Part shown: positions 21,822 to 31,562 of the stretch, piece by piece
How positions within the stretch are numbered: the first letter of the stretch is position 1
Layout: every line of letters begins with the position of its first letter
NCBI RefSeq assembly: GCF_000422845.1
Contig: NZ_AUGV01000016.1
Coordinates: forward strand, 104,664 to 168,663
Direction: 5' to 3'
Length of the DNA stretch: 64,000 nucleotides
Source: Oceanobacter kriegii DSM 6294
Lineage (GTDB): Bacteria; Pseudomonadota; Gammaproteobacteria; Pseudomonadales; Oceanobacteraceae
The notes under the pieces: generated by a model
The model's database searches: none
Seen by the model: only the letters and a program-made list of their open reading frames with translations
What the model was told of the DNA's origin: nothing
Program-made: the position numbers and the translations under genes

Positions 21822-23359
21822 GCAACAATTTCCGTTTTCAGTGTCAGGCGAAAGCAGGAGCCGGTGGCTGTGCGCTGATATTGGATGCTGGCCTGATTGG
21901 CTTCACACAACTCACGACACAAATACAGGCCTAATCCGGTGCCATTATGTTCGGTTGTGTAGAAGGGCTCAAACAAGTGTTTGGATTCTTCCGGGTCGAT
22001 CCCCGGGCCATTGTCCATTACGTCCAGCTGTACCCGCTCGAGGCTATCCCGTTGCACTGCCAGTACCAGTCGCGCGCCATTGGGATGGCGTTTGAGGGCA
22101 TAGCGCAGGCCGTTGCTACAGAGATTGTGCAGAATCTGCTGTAAGTGATCCGGGTCGAACGACACCAGGGTTTCGGTTTCGCAATGAATCAATAGCTGGA
22201 AGGCGTGGTCGCGGCTGAGGCCGCTGAATTGCTCGCGAAAGTGCTCCAGCCAGGGCTTCAGACGAATCTGCTCAATGGTGGGCGTGCGTTTACGGCTCAG
22301 TTGCAGAATGTCTTCCACCGTGCGGTTGATGCGCAGGCAGTGCTGCTCGATCACCTGGCTCAGGTACAGCTCGTCTTCTTTCAGATAATCCGTTTCGGCT
22401 AGCAGTTGACTGGCTTGTCGCAAGGCGGAAAGCGGGTTGCGGATTTCATGGGCAATACTGGCGGTGAGCCGCCCCAAAGAGGCCAGCTTCAGTTGCTGGG
22501 CCTGAGTGGCAATGCGGCTTTGATCTTCCAGAAACACCAGGTAATCGCCGGGTTCGGATTGCGGCAGAACAGCTCGACGGGCGCGCAAGGTTATGCCGTT
22601 AACTTCGACCACCGAACGATCCTCTCGCTCCAGTTGCCGCAGTGGCTCGGGCAATGGATTCATTCGGCCTCGCACCAGCCCTAGCCATTGTTGGGCGCGC
22701 TGGTTGTAGAAAATGATCTGGTCCGAGGCGTCACAGGCGATGATGCCGTTGGGCATTTCTGCCAGCGCTTGCCAGCTGATGTCTCGCAGACGTTTTAGGT
22801 GCATGTTTTGCGATGTCGCCAGTTCCAGTGCACTGTTCAGTTTATAAGACAGCGCTTGGGTCAGGGCGGCCAATACGAAGCAGATAAAGCCGTAAACGCC
22901 GGAGTTCACCAGCTCCGAGGCGTCGTAACGGTCCGGCCAAAAGTGTTGAATGATCAGGATGGCCAGGGTGGTCCAGGCCGCCACTGCATAGCCGAGCAGC
23001 CCCGGTGCAATCAGGTTGGCGACCACCACGCTGACCAGGATGAGGCTGGCAAAGCCGGTATCAAGACCGCCGGAGGCGAACATCAACACGGACAGAATGG
23101 CGGTTTCCAGAAAAAAGTAGCTGGTGGCCATTTGCACATCAGGCCCAAGCGAGGCGACGGCCACAAAACTGGCAGCAATAACAACGTACAGAATGGTCGC
23201 CACCAGACTGGCACTCATGGCATCCCGGCCAATCAGGCTGGCTTCCGGTGCCACCACGTGCAGCGCCATGATGATGAGGGCGATGCCAAGGGAGAAATAG
23301 CTGTAGAGCTTGAGCAACCGGTTGCCGTTGACGATCAGGTCACTCATGGTGTTGTTCAT
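21818..23359 (-). CDS. pilS: Sensor histidine kinase PilS
   Basis: 513 residues. Six hydrophobic segments fill the first 180 residues. They are followed by a PAS-like region ([21 protein letters not shown]), then HisKA ([18 protein letters not shown] near 302) and HATPase_c ([35 protein letters not shown]). It forms a two-component pair with the overlapping pilR and controls pilin expression in related bacteria. Confidence 0.95.
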   Translation of the reverse strand: MNNTMSDLIVNGNRLLKLYSYFSLGIALIIMALHVVAPEASLIGRDAMSASLVATILYVVIAASFVAVASLGPDVQMATSYFFLETAILSVLMFASGGLDTGFASLILVSVVVANLIAPGLLGYAVAAWTTLAILIIQHFWPDRYDASELVNSGVYGFICFVLAALTQALSYKLNSALELATSQNMHLKRLRDISWQALAEMPNGIIACDASDQIIFYNQRAQQWLGLVRGRMNPLPEPLRQLEREDRSVVEVNGITLRARRAVLPQSEPGDYLVFLEDQSRIATQAQQLKLASLGRLTASIAHEIRNPLSALRQASQLLAETDYLKEDELYLSQVIEQHCLRINRTVEDILQLSRKRTPTIEQIRLKPWLEHFREQFSGLSRDHAFQLLIHCETETLVSFDPDHLQQILHNLCSNGLRYALKRHPNGARLVLAVQRDSLERVQLDVMDNGPGIDPEESKHLFEPFYTTEHNGTGLGLYLCRELCEANQASIQYQRTATGSCFRLTLKTEIVA

Positions 23360-23456
23360 GTCATTTCATCCTGAAAATTTTATCTGCAAAGGTTTGCCTG
23401 CCAGCAAGAATTTCCAGACAATATCGCCGAAAAATACGAGAAGGTAACCCGAGAGC

Positions 23457-25088
23457 ATGTCAGAGTCACTCCAGATTGCGATGGCGCAATGCAATTTCCA
23501 CGTTGGCGATATTGAGGGAAATTGCGAATTGATGATCGCCGAGACCGAAAAAGCCCGGTCTGCTGGCGCTAACGTCATTGTCTTTTCCGAACTGGCTCTG
23601 ACCGGCTACCCGCCAGAAGATTTGCTGTTGCGTCCAAGTCTGCAATTGCGCGTTAGTACGGCGCTGGGGCAGCTGGCCAAACACAGCCAGAACATTGCCA
23701 TTGTGACAGGCTTTCCCTGGAAAGAAGCTGGCCAGTTGTACAATTGTGCCGGGGTTTGGCTGGATGGCGAATGTGTTGGTCGTTACGCCAAGCAGTGCCT
23801 GCCAAACTATCAGGTGTTTGACGAAAAACGCTACTTTGCTACTGGCCGGGATTCCCTCGTTGTTGAATTGTTTGGCCATAAAGTAGGCCTGACGGTCTGC
23901 GAGGATGTCTGGCATCCAGCGCCGGTTCAGCATTGTGTCGAAGCCGGTGCGGAAGTGATTCTGAACCTCAACGCATCGCCGTACCACATTGGCAAACAGG
24001 ACGAACGCACCCAACTGGTGTCTGGCCACTGTGTTCAGCACAAGATCCCGTTGCTGTACGTTAACCAGGTGGGCGGCCAGGACGAACTGGTGTTCGACGG
24101 TGCTTCGTTTGCCATGAACCAACGGGGTGAAGTGGTCCAGCAGTTGCCGGAATACCAGAGCCAGATTGGTATGGTGCGCTGGGACGGCGAAACGCTGACA
24201 GCCGCTTCCGATGCAGCGCTGGTGGCCCATGAAGACGAATTGGCCAGCCTTTACGGCGCGCTGGTAACAGGTGTTCGGGACTATGTGAACAAGAACCGCT
24301 TTAAAGGTGTGGTACTGGGCCTGTCAGGCGGTATCGATTCGGCGCTGACGCTGGCCATCGCGGTAGACGCGCTGGGGCCTGAGCGAGTGCGAGCGGTGAT
24401 GATGCCGTTCCAGTACACCTCGGACATGAGTAAACAGGATGCCGCACTGCAAGCTGAACGTATGGGTGTGCAGTATGAGTCGATTTCCATTGAACCCATG
24501 TACAACGCCTTTATGGCCGCGCTGGCACCGGGCTTTGAAGGTTTGGCGGTGGATACCACCGAAGAAAACCTGCAATCCCGCTGTCGCGGTGTGTTGCTGA
24601 TGGCGATGTCCAACAAAACCGGCTACATGGTGCTGACCACCGGCAACAAGAGCGAAATGGCCGTGGGTTATGCCACGCTGTATGGCGATATGGCTGGCGG
24701 CTATGGTGCTCTGAAAGACGTGTATAAAACCCGGGTGTTCGATCTGGCGCGCTACCGCAATACCCTGGCCGATGGCGAAGTGATTCCGGAGCGTGTGATT
24801 ACCCGTCCGCCATCAGCGGAGCTGGCGCCGGATCAGGTCGACGAAGACAGCCTGCCTGCTTACCCGGTGCTGGATGCCATTCTGGAAGCCTACATCGAGT
24901 TTGATAAAAGCGCTGACACCATCATTGCCGAAGGCTTTGAGCGTGAAGACGTGATGCGGGTCGTGCGTTTGGTGGATGTGAATGAATACAAGCGTCGTCA
25001 GGCACCGGTTGGCGTACGGGTGACCCGTCGCGGTTTTGGTCGTGATCGTCGCTACCCAATCACCAATGGCTGGAAAGCGGGCGTCTGA
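23457..25088 (+). CDS. nadE: Glutamine-dependent NAD+ synthetase
   Basis: Amidates nicotinate adenine dinucleotide with glutamine as ammonia donor. 543 residues. The N-terminal nitrilase-type glutaminase has catalytic Glu in SELALTGYPPEDL, a Lys region around KRYFATG and Cys in LTVCEDVWHP. The C-terminal synthetase has the PP-loop GLSGGIDSALT, TTGNKSEMAVGYATLYGD and a conserved C-terminal RRYPITNGW. It is divergent from pilS, with a GAAGGTAACCCGAGAGC ribosome-binding region. Confidence 0.96.
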   Translation: MSESLQIAMAQCNFHVGDIEGNCELMIAETEKARSAGANVIVFSELALTGYPPEDLLLRPSLQLRVSTALGQLAKHSQNIAIVTGFPWKEAGQLYNCAGVWLDGECVGRYAKQCLPNYQVFDEKRYFATGRDSLVVELFGHKVGLTVCEDVWHPAPVQHCVEAGAEVILNLNASPYHIGKQDERTQLVSGHCVQHKIPLLYVNQVGGQDELVFDGASFAMNQRGEVVQQLPEYQSQIGMVRWDGETLTAASDAALVAHEDELASLYGALVTGVRDYVNKNRFKGVVLGLSGGIDSALTLAIAVDALGPERVRAVMMPFQYTSDMSKQDAALQAERMGVQYESISIEPMYNAFMAALAPGFEGLAVDTTEENLQSRCRGVLLMAMSNKTGYMVLTTGNKSEMAVGYATLYGDMAGGYGALKDVYKTRVFDLARYRNTLADGEVIPERVITRPPSAELAPDQVDEDSLPAYPVLDAILEAYIEFDKSADTIIAEGFEREDVMRVVRLVDVNEYKRRQAPVGVRVTRRGFGRDRRYPITNGWKAGV

Positions 25089-25127
25089 CCCGTTTTCACA
25101 TCTCGGCTGTCTGTAAAATTGACGACC

Positions 25128-25159
25128 ACTAAAAAAGCGCCCTTGGGCGCTTTTTTAGT
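25128..25159. terminator. Bidirectional terminator between nadE and bamD
   Basis: ACTAAAAAAGCGCCC and GGGCGCTTTTTTAGT form a 15-bp perfect hairpin with a 2-nt centre. It serves the convergent genes nadE (+) and bamD (-). Confidence 0.92.
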
Positions 25160-25200
25160 GTCTGCTGGTTTGCGTGTCTGGCCAATCAGGCACGAGCTGA

Positions 25201-26040
25201 TCAGTCCTGATCGTCAGACTCTTCGTACAGGCCAAAGCTCAGTACTTCCAGCAGGGTGCCGCGGTCGGTGTCGGCCAGACGGCTGGATTCAAACTCGCCA
25301 TCTTTCAACTGCTGGTGGTTGGGGAAGTTCTTTTTCAGCAGCGCCAGACTTGTGGCTTCTTCGTCCTGCAGTTTCAGTTCGTGATACGCCTCGACCATCA
25401 ATGCCAGCGCATCAGCGACGGCTTTGGTACGAGGGTATTGGGTAACGATCTGGTTGGCACGGTTGGCCGCGGCCACAAAGGCGTGACGTTTCATGTAGTA
25501 GCGCGCAACACCCAGCTCATGGCTGGCCAGACGTTCACGTAGGAACACCATGCGAGCGCGGGCATCGGCAACGTACTGGCTGTCTGGGAAACGCATCATC
25601 AGTTCCGAGAAGTAACGGAACGAGTTACGCAGTGGCAGTGGATCACGCTTGGCCACGTCGTCTGACAGTCGACGCTCGATCACCGAAAAGCCCATTTCGT
25701 AAGTCACCAGCGCACGCAGGTAATAGGCGTAGTCCACTTGTGGATGCAGCGGGTGCAAACGAATAAAACGCTCGGCCGATGTCAGCGCTTCTTCGTAGTT
25801 GCCGCTGTTGAAATAGGCGTAAATCAATTCCAGCTGAGCCTGCTCGGCGTACTGGCCAAACGGGTAACGGCTTTCCAGGTTTTTCAGCTTTTCGATGGCA
25901 ATGTTGTTGGAGTCACGATCAAGGGCATCGCGGGCTTCGGTGTAGAGTTCTTGCTCCGATTGTTCACTCATCTTGCTTTGGGGGCCGGAACAGGCAGCCA
26001 ACAGCAGGGCAATAGGAAGGATGAGCCAGCGACGTGTCAT
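25201..26040 (-). CDS. bamD: Outer membrane assembly lipoprotein BamD
   Basis: 279 residues from the ATG at 26040. The signal peptide ends in the lipobox LLAACSG (Cys near 17). It is followed by TPR-like repeats (YTEARDALDRDSNNIAIEKL, GNYEEALTSAERFIRLHPLH, RSDLxx-type FPDSQYVADARARMVFLRE). It is an essential subunit of the beta-barrel assembly machine, acting on the periplasmic face of the outer membrane. It is divergent from rluD, the common bamD/rluD arrangement of gammaproteobacteria. Confidence 0.95.
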   Translation of the reverse strand: MTRRWLILPIALLLAACSGPQSKMSEQSEQELYTEARDALDRDSNNIAIEKLKNLESRYPFGQYAEQAQLELIYAYFNSGNYEEALTSAERFIRLHPLHPQVDYAYYLRALVTYEMGFSVIERRLSDDVAKRDPLPLRNSFRYFSELMMRFPDSQYVADARARMVFLRERLASHELGVARYYMKRHAFVAAANRANQIVTQYPRTKAVADALALMVEAYHELKLQDEEATSLALLKKNFPNHQQLKDGEFESSRLADTDRGTLLEVLSFGLYEESDDQD

Positions 26041-26175
26041 GGAGTGAATTCCTGATTCTGGATATAATGCTAACAATAAAGCGCGGTATTAAAGCACAGA
26101 CCTTTCTGTGACCCCAACAACCCGCCAGATCCGCTGTGTGACCACAGTTGCCTTCGAATGTTAGCCAGAGTCTTT

Positions 26176-27132
26176 ATGTCCAACGAGATTTCCCAACAAA
26201 TAGAGGTTCCCTTTGAGTTAGGGAACAAACGCCTCGACCAGGTGGCAGCTCAGCTGTTTCCCGATTTTTCGCGCTCCCGCCTGCAACAGTGGATCAAGGA
26301 CGGACAGCTGACAGTGAACGGTCAGCCGATGCGTGGCCGTGATAAACTGACCGGCGGTGAAACACTGATACTGCAAGCCGAGCTGGAAGCCGAAGGCGAA
26401 TGGCTGCCAGAGGCGATGGATCTGGATATCGTCTACGAAGACGACCACATTCTGGTACTGAACAAGCCATCCAATCTGGTGGTGCACCCGGCTGCGGGGA
26501 ACCACACCGGCACGTTGCTGAATGGTTTGCTGCATCATTGTCCGGACCTGATCAAGATTCCGCGTGCCGGTATTGTTCATCGTCTGGATAAAGACACCAC
26601 CGGCTTGATGGTGGTTGCCAAGAGCCTGCAAGCGCAAGCGGGTCTGGTGGCTCAATTGCAGGACCGCACTATGGGGCGTGAGTACGAAGCGGTGGTACAG
26701 GGCTACATGACCGGTGGTGGCAAGGTGGACGAGCCGATCGGTCGTCACGGCACCCAGCGTACCAAAATGGCCGTCAACCCAATGGGCAAAGACGCGGTTA
26801 CTCACTACCGGGTTGTGAAAAAGTACCCGACTCACACCCACATTCGTTGCAAGCTGGAAACCGGCCGTACTCACCAGATTCGTGTGCACATGACGCACAT
26901 TGGTCATCCGCTGGTGGGTGATGCGACCTACGCCGCTCGCAGTCGTCTGACCAAGGGCATTGGTCCGCAACTGCGCAACATGCTGCAATCCTTCCCGCGT
27001 CAGGCGCTGCATGCCAAAGCACTGGCACTGTTGCACCCGGTTGAACAGGAATGGATGGAATGGGAAGTGGATTTGCCGGAAGACTTCAAGGAATTGCTGG
27101 CTACACTGGATGCAGATGCTGCAATAAAGTAG
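26176..27132 (+). CDS. rluD: 23S rRNA pseudouridine synthase RluD
   Basis: Makes pseudouridines in helix 69 of 23S rRNA. 318 residues from the ATG at 26176; an in-frame ATG at 26158 adds six residues and cannot be excluded. The S4 RNA-binding domain (KRLDQVAAQLFPDFSRSRLQ) precedes the catalytic domain with HRLDKDTTGLMVVAKS, whose Asp is the nucleophile, and GRTHQIRVHMTHIGHPLVGD. It lies 37 bp upstream of pgeF, as in many relatives. Confidence 0.95.
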   Translation: MSNEISQQIEVPFELGNKRLDQVAAQLFPDFSRSRLQQWIKDGQLTVNGQPMRGRDKLTGGETLILQAELEAEGEWLPEAMDLDIVYEDDHILVLNKPSNLVVHPAAGNHTGTLLNGLLHHCPDLIKIPRAGIVHRLDKDTTGLMVVAKSLQAQAGLVAQLQDRTMGREYEAVVQGYMTGGGKVDEPIGRHGTQRTKMAVNPMGKDAVTHYRVVKKYPTHTHIRCKLETGRTHQIRVHMTHIGHPLVGDATYAARSRLTKGIGPQLRNMLQSFPRQALHAKALALLHPVEQEWMEWEVDLPEDFKELLATLDADAAIK

Positions 27133-27169
27133 TGCCCCAAAACAGCACCTCCAGATACCGGACGGTTTT

Positions 27170-27958
27170 ATGATTGAACTGCTGCAACCATCCTGGCCGA
27201 CTCCGAAAGGAGTCTCCATTGCCTTTACGACTCGCCGTCAGAAAGGGTTAACAGGGTCAATAGCGACCGAGGCCGACAATTTCGGCGATACCGATTACGG
27301 CGACGCCAATCTGGGCTTGCACGTGGGGGATCATCCGGCAAGCGTTGTAGCCAATCGGTTGCAGTTGTTGAATCAACTCACTGGCGTTCAGTCGATCCAA
27401 TGGTTGAACCAAACCCACGGCACTGATTGCCTGTTGGCATCCGCTCCGGCGGTGTTGGACGCTGATGCCTGTTACACCGCGGAACCGGGTATGGCCTGTG
27501 CAGTGATGACGGCGGATTGTTTGCCGGTGCTGTTTGCCTGTCAGAGCGATGCTGGCGCTTCGAATAATGACCATGCAAAAGTCGCGGCGGCCCATGCGGG
27601 CTGGCGTGGTTTGGCGAATGGCGTGCTGGAAAATACCCTGTCACGGTTTGCCGATCCGGCTTGCGTGGTCGCTTATCTAGGGCCTGCGATTGGGCCGCAG
27701 CAATTTGAAGTTGGCCCGGACGTACGGGCGGCGTTCGCCGCCGCGCCGGACGATCTGTTTACCCCGGGGCAGGGGGACCGTTTGTACGCCAATATCTATG
27801 GTCTGGCTCGTTGGGTGCTGGCACAACAAGGTGTTGAGCAAGTGTACGCCTACGATGGTTGTACTGTATCTGAACCAGACCGTTTCTATTCTTACCGCCG
27901 TAACTCTCAAACTGGCCGTCAGGCCAGTGTTATCTGGTTTAACGACAGTTCTCGCTAA
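27170..27958 (+). CDS. pgeF: Peptidoglycan editing factor PgeF / purine nucleoside phosphorylase-like (YfiH)
   Basis: 262 residues of the Cu-oxidase_4/YfiH family. Conserved metal and catalytic motifs are LNQTHGTDCLL, MTADCLPVLFA, AAHAGWRGLANGVLE and GPAIGPQQFEVGPDVR. The C-terminus has YSYRRNSQTGRQASVIW. The family has been described both as a multicopper polyphenol oxidase and as a cytoplasmic enzyme that acts on purine nucleosides or removes mis-incorporated muropeptides. It follows rluD, and its last 20 bases overlap the convergent DUF4124 gene. Confidence 0.93.
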   Translation: MIELLQPSWPTPKGVSIAFTTRRQKGLTGSIATEADNFGDTDYGDANLGLHVGDHPASVVANRLQLLNQLTGVQSIQWLNQTHGTDCLLASAPAVLDADACYTAEPGMACAVMTADCLPVLFACQSDAGASNNDHAKVAAAHAGWRGLANGVLENTLSRFADPACVVAYLGPAIGPQQFEVGPDVRAAFAAAPDDLFTPGQGDRLYANIYGLARWVLAQQGVEQVYAYDGCTVSEPDRFYSYRRNSQTGRQASVIWFNDSSR

Positions 27959-28373
27959 TCATACGTTCGGCCTTGCGTTGTTCGGCGGCGTATTCCGCGG
28001 CCGTCATGGCACGAGGTTGTTGCTCGCCCGGCATGCGGAAGTTCTGGTTGGGGCCGGCGGCCAGTAGCTGTTGGTAATCTTTTCCTTGCTGGCAGGTGGC
28101 ATCCCGCTGCTGTTGCTTTTGCTGTGCGGCTTGTTGTTCAAGGCGCTGGGCTTTCAGCTCCGGATTGGCGATTTCCTCAAGTGAGTCACGCTCAATCCGA
28201 TCACCTTCGTAATTCATATTGAGCTTGTATTTCTGCGGCGTTCGGTCGTGGGGAATCTGACTGCTGAAATGCACCTGGCCGGCGTCATCGACCCAGCGAT
28301 AGACCTCAGCAGAGGCGTTCAGGGCGGCAAGTAATGTCAGGCTGCCAGTCAGTACTACGAAAACAGAAGGCAT
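27939..28373 (-). CDS. DUF4124-domain periplasmic protein
   Basis: 144 residues from the ATG at 28373. The signal peptide (VFVVLTGSLTLLAALNASA) is followed by the DUF4124 signature EVYRWVDDAGQVHFSSQIP. A glutamine-rich coiled-coil stretch (QRLEQQAAQQKQQQRD) and a C-terminal tail with CQQGKDYQ and MISENC follow. The function is unknown; the family is common in gammaproteobacteria. The 3' end overlaps the convergent pgeF by 20 bp. Confidence 0.85.
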   Translation of the reverse strand: MPSVFVVLTGSLTLLAALNASAEVYRWVDDAGQVHFSSQIPHDRTPQKYKLNMNYEGDRIERDSLEEIANPELKAQRLEQQAAQQKQQQRDATCQQGKDYQQLLAAGPNQNFRMPGEQQPRAMTAAEYAAEQRKAERMISENCR

Positions 28374-28442
28374 GGATAAACCCGTAAAGCAGATCGGTGT
28401 CTGCAAGACACTATTCCATTCCGATAACAAGTCAAGGCGATA

Positions 28443-28512
28443 AGGGACACGCGGCATAACTCGGTGCCTGCTCTGGATGACAGGGCAGTGCAGAGTTGTT
28501 CAGAGTGTCCCT
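28443..28512. repeat. Shortened copy of the 317-bp inverted-repeat element
   Basis: AAGGGACAC at the left and GTGTCCCT at the right are the decayed ends. The interior ATAACTCGGTGCCTGCTCTG through GGATGACAGGGC matches 2762-2800, and CAGAGTTGTTCAGAG matches the right end near 3041-3055. It is an internally deleted derivative of the element at 2747-3063. Confidence 0.75.
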
Positions 28513-28628
28513 GCTCAACAGACCGTTGATTAAGCGCTGAAGGCCCCATGTTCTCTGGACAAACACGGCCGCAATGCTAGAATTGCCGGGCCTTTGCCAA
28601 TTGTCGGATTCGACACCATGAGTCCATG

Positions 28629-28658
28629 TTGACAAAGTTTCCTGGAGAACGGTTATCC
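28629..28658 (+). promoter_or_regulatory. Putative sigma-70 promoter of ilvIH
   Basis: TTGACA (28629-28634) and TTATCC (28653-28658) are 18 bp apart. This would give a leader of about 175 nt before the ilvI GTG. The leader contains the small reading frame at 28710-28790. Confidence 0.5.
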
Positions 28659-28709
28659 TCCGATCCAGTTCCGATACTCCCCGAACGTCCGAACGACGTC
28701 GGGATTCTG

Positions 28710-28790
28710 ATGAGCAACTACAAGTTATTCATCCTCAAACAGGGGATTACGCTGGTATCGCCAGTTTTACTGGTGTGGTCCTGCAAGTAA
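28710..28790 (+). CDS. Candidate branched-chain-rich leader peptide upstream of ilvI
   Basis: A 26-codon frame from ATG 28710 to TAA 28790. It reads [16 protein letters not shown] followed by [10 protein letters not shown]. Ten of 26 residues are Leu, Ile or Val, including LV and VLLV runs. A small hairpin GCTCT-GAGA-AGAGC follows before the ilvI ribosome-binding site, but it has no U-run. The position fits a leader that senses branched-chain aminoacyl-tRNA, but neither the ribosome-binding site nor a classical attenuator is convincing. Confidence 0.4.
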   Translation: MSNYKLFILKQGITLVSPVLLVWSCK

Positions 28791-28839
28791 TGGTTTTCAC
28801 TCATGCTCTGAGAAGAGCCTGTGCAAGAGGATAAGTACG

Positions 28840-30564
28840 GTGGAATTACTTTCCGGCGGAGACATGCTGGTTCGTGCGTTGCACGAAGCAGGCGTTGAAT
28901 ACATCTACGGCTATCCGGGTGGCTCGCTGCTACACGTCTACGATGCCGTATACAAGCAAAGTGCCGTGAAACACGTACTGGTCCGTCACGAGCAGGCCGC
29001 CGCCCATATGGCCGATGGTTATGCCCGTGCGACCGGCAAACCAGGTGTGGTCATGGTGACTTCAGGTCCGGGCGCAACCAATACCGTTACCGGTATTGCG
29101 ACTGCCTTTACCGATTCTATTCCTATGGTTGTCATCTCCGGTCAGGTGATGAGCCATCTGGTGGGCGACGATGCCTTCCAGGAAACCGATATGCTGGGCG
29201 TATCCCGTCCAATCGTTAAGCACAGCTTCAGCGTGCGTCGTCCGGAAGAGATTCCTGAGCTGGTGGCCAAGGCGTTCTACATTGCCAGCACCGGCCGTCC
29301 GGGCCCGGTTGTGATTGATATTCCAAAAGACATGACCATGCCGAACGAGCGCTACGAGTACTCGTATCCGAAAAAGGTCAAGCTGCGCTCTTACACGCCG
29401 CCTCAGCGTGGTCACTCCGGTCAGATCAAAAAGGCCGTCGAGTTGTTGCTGAAGGCCAAGCGTCCGGTCATTTACGCCGGTGGTGGTGTAATCATCGATG
29501 GCAGTTCCGACAAGCTGCGCGCGCTGGTGGATCGTCTGGATTTCCCATGCACCCAAACCCTGATGGGCCTGGGCTGCTACCCGGGTACCGGTGATCGCTC
29601 ACTGGGCATGTTGGGCATGCACGGCACCTACGAAGCCAACATGGCGATGCACAACGCCGATGTAATTCTGGCGGTGGGCGCTCGTTTCGACGACCGCGTT
29701 ACCAACGCCACCAACAAGTTCTGCCCGGACGCCAAGATCGTTCATATCGATATTGATCCGTCTTCCATCTCCAAGACCATCATGGTCGACGTGCCGATCG
29801 TTGGTCCGGTGGGCAACGTGCTGGAAGAAATGATGGCGTTGCTGGATGAAGCCGGTGAAACCCCGGATGCCGATGCCATTGCTTCCTGGTGGAAGCAGAT
29901 CAACGAATGGCGTCCACGCCACGCCATGCGTTACGAGAAAAACGATAACGGCCTGATGAAACCTCAGGAAGTGATCGAAGCCATGTGGAAAGCCACCAAT
30001 GGCGACGCGTTCGTAACGTCTGACGTAGGTCAGCACCAGATGTTCGCGGCTCAGTACTACAAGTTCGACAAACCGAACCGTTGGATCAACTCCGGTGGTC
30101 TGGGCACCATGGGCTTCGGCTTCCCGGCCGCCATGGGTGTGAAAATGAACTTCCCGGACCACGACGTTGTGTGTGTGACCGGTGAAGGCTCGATCCAGAT
30201 GAACATTCAGGAAATGTCCACCTGCTTGCAGTACGGCATTCCGGTGAAGATTCTGTGTCTGAACAACGGCTCACTGGGCATGGTGCGTCAGTGGCAGGAC
30301 ATGAACTACGAAGGTCGTCACTCCAACTCCTATATGGAGTCGCTGCCGGACTTTGTGGCGCTGGCTGAAGCTTATGGCCATGTGGGTATTCAGGTTAAGA
30401 GCCGCGACGAGCTGCCACAGGCACTCGAGGATGCGCTGGTGAAATACAAGGATCGTCTGGTATTCCTGGACGTTGCTGTTGACCCTGAAGAACACGTATA
30501 CCCAATGCAGGTGCCAATGGGCTCCATGCGCGACATGTGGCTGAGCAAGACGGAGCGTACCTGA
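28840..30564 (+). CDS. ilvI: Acetolactate synthase, large subunit
   Basis: The thiamine diphosphate enzyme of branched-chain amino acid synthesis, 574 residues. It starts at GTG behind AAGAGGATAAG. The TPP-activating Glu is in [20 protein letters not shown]. Other motifs are FQETDMLG, the FAD region [13 protein letters not shown] and the C-terminal TPP-binding [17 protein letters not shown], with GEG where E. coli has [16 protein letters not shown] and [16 protein letters not shown] are typical. The next gene, 2 bp on, encodes the regulatory subunit. Confidence 0.96.
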   Translation: MELLSGGDMLVRALHEAGVEYIYGYPGGSLLHVYDAVYKQSAVKHVLVRHEQAAAHMADGYARATGKPGVVMVTSGPGATNTVTGIATAFTDSIPMVVISGQVMSHLVGDDAFQETDMLGVSRPIVKHSFSVRRPEEIPELVAKAFYIASTGRPGPVVIDIPKDMTMPNERYEYSYPKKVKLRSYTPPQRGHSGQIKKAVELLLKAKRPVIYAGGGVIIDGSSDKLRALVDRLDFPCTQTLMGLGCYPGTGDRSLGMLGMHGTYEANMAMHNADVILAVGARFDDRVTNATNKFCPDAKIVHIDIDPSSISKTIMVDVPIVGPVGNVLEEMMALLDEAGETPDADAIASWWKQINEWRPRHAMRYEKNDNGLMKPQEVIEAMWKATNGDAFVTSDVGQHQMFAAQYYKFDKPNRWINSGGLGTMGFGFPAAMGVKMNFPDHDVVCVTGEGSIQMNIQEMSTCLQYGIPVKILCLNNGSLGMVRQWQDMNYEGRHSNSYMESLPDFVALAEAYGHVGIQVKSRDELPQALEDALVKYKDRLVFLDVAVDPEEHVYPMQVPMGSMRDMWLSKTERT

Positions 30565-30566
30565 TC

Positions 30567-31058
30567 ATGCGTCATATCATTTCTATCCTGTTGGAAAACG
30601 AACCAGGCGCCTTGTCCCGCGTAGTGGGCCTGTTTGCCCAGCGTGGTTACAACATCGAAACCCTGACGGTGGCACCAACCGAGGATGAGACCCTGTCTCG
30701 TCTGACCATGACCACTCACGGTGACGATCGCAAGATCGAGCAAATCACCAAGCAGCTGAACAAGCTGATTGAAGTGGTCAAGCTGGTAGACCTGTCCGAA
30801 GGTCAGCACATCGAACGTGAACTGATGCTGATCAAGGTGAAAGCGGTGGGTGCCCAGCGTGCCGAGATCAAGCGTACTGCGGATATTTTCCGTGGCCAGA
30901 TCGTTGATGTATCGCCAAGCGTTTACACCATCCAGCTGACCGGTGCTACCGACAAGCTGGAAGCCTTTATTGAGGCGATTGGTACCGCTCAGGTACTGGA
31001 AACCGTACGTACCGGTGTCTCCGGTATTTCTCGTGGCGAGAAAGTACTGAGCATCTGA
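30567..31058 (+). CDS. ilvH: Acetolactate synthase, small regulatory subunit
   Basis: 163 residues from the ATG at 30567. The N-terminal ACT domain (RHIISILLENEPGALSRVVG, LFAQRGYNIETLTVAPTED) is followed by the C-terminal ALS_ss_C domain (ERELMLIKVKAVG, FRGQIVDVSPSVYTIQLTG). It confers valine feedback inhibition on IlvI and stimulates its activity. It is coupled to ilvI, with a 2-bp gap. Confidence 0.96.
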   Translation: MRHIISILLENEPGALSRVVGLFAQRGYNIETLTVAPTEDETLSRLTMTTHGDDRKIEQITKQLNKLIEVVKLVDLSEGQHIERELMLIKVKAVGAQRAEIKRTADIFRGQIVDVSPSVYTIQLTGATDKLEAFIEAIGTAQVLETVRTGVSGISRGEKVLSI

Positions 31059-31089
31059 TTGACGGCCTTCGGGCACTGACGGTCAGAAC

Positions 31090-31128
31090 AAAAACCGCGT
31101 TTCGGGAGACCGGATCGCGGTTTTTTTA
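31090..31128 (+). terminator. Rho-independent terminator after ilvH
   Basis: AAAACCGCG and CGCGGTTTTTTT pair around a 16-nt loop that itself contains CGGGAGACCGG. Confidence 0.88.
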
Positions 31129-31147
31129 TGGGCGAGGTTCCGGAATG

Positions 31148-31390
31148 TCAGGACTCTTCCTGGGTATCGCGCTCCAGAAAAGCAAAGGTCAGGAAAATAC
31201 AGAAGAATCCGAACATAAAGACGGCGGCGTTGTTGTCCATCCCCAACATCAGCAGGCCAGCGATGATCCAGCCAGTTTTCACCTGTTCCAACCGGCGTTT
31301 ATGGGTTTCAGTGCGAATCCATTGCAGGTCTGGGGTATCCGGCAGGTTAAATACCTGGCGCAACCATTGAACAGGGTTGGGTAATCTCAT
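31148..31390 (-). CDS. Small inner-membrane protein, unknown function
   Basis: 80 residues from the ATG at 31390, which has GGAGG 6 bp upstream. The soluble N-terminal half (MRLPNPVQWLRQVFNLPDTP, WIRTETHKRRLEQVKTG) precedes one long or two short hydrophobic segments (WIIAGLLMLGM; AAVFMFGFFCIFLTFAFL). The tail is ERDTQEES. It is not recognised. Good ribosome-binding site, compact gene spacing and membrane-protein composition support it as real. It lies between convergent ilvIH and the coq7 gene. Confidence 0.65.
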   Translation of the reverse strand: MRLPNPVQWLRQVFNLPDTPDLQWIRTETHKRRLEQVKTGWIIAGLLMLGMDNNAAVFMFGFFCIFLTFAFLERDTQEES

Positions 31391-31562
31391 AACAGCCTCC
31401 GACAACAACTGTTATAAAAATAAGCCAGTCTTGTCGGTGCTGCCGGAGAAAGTCGTATTTTATCTAAACGTTGTGCGCTCTATAGCCAAAGGCTCTGACA
31501 AGCCTGACACCTTGCACTGCATCAGGGCAGATGCGGTGCTGGCGCAAGAAGAGAAGTTCGAG

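Noticed and set aside
29800..30250. Unusual GEG instead of GDG in the TPP motif of IlvI
   Set aside because: From memory the same substitution is present in pseudomonad IlvI, and Glu can fill the metal-ligand position, so it is not a defect.
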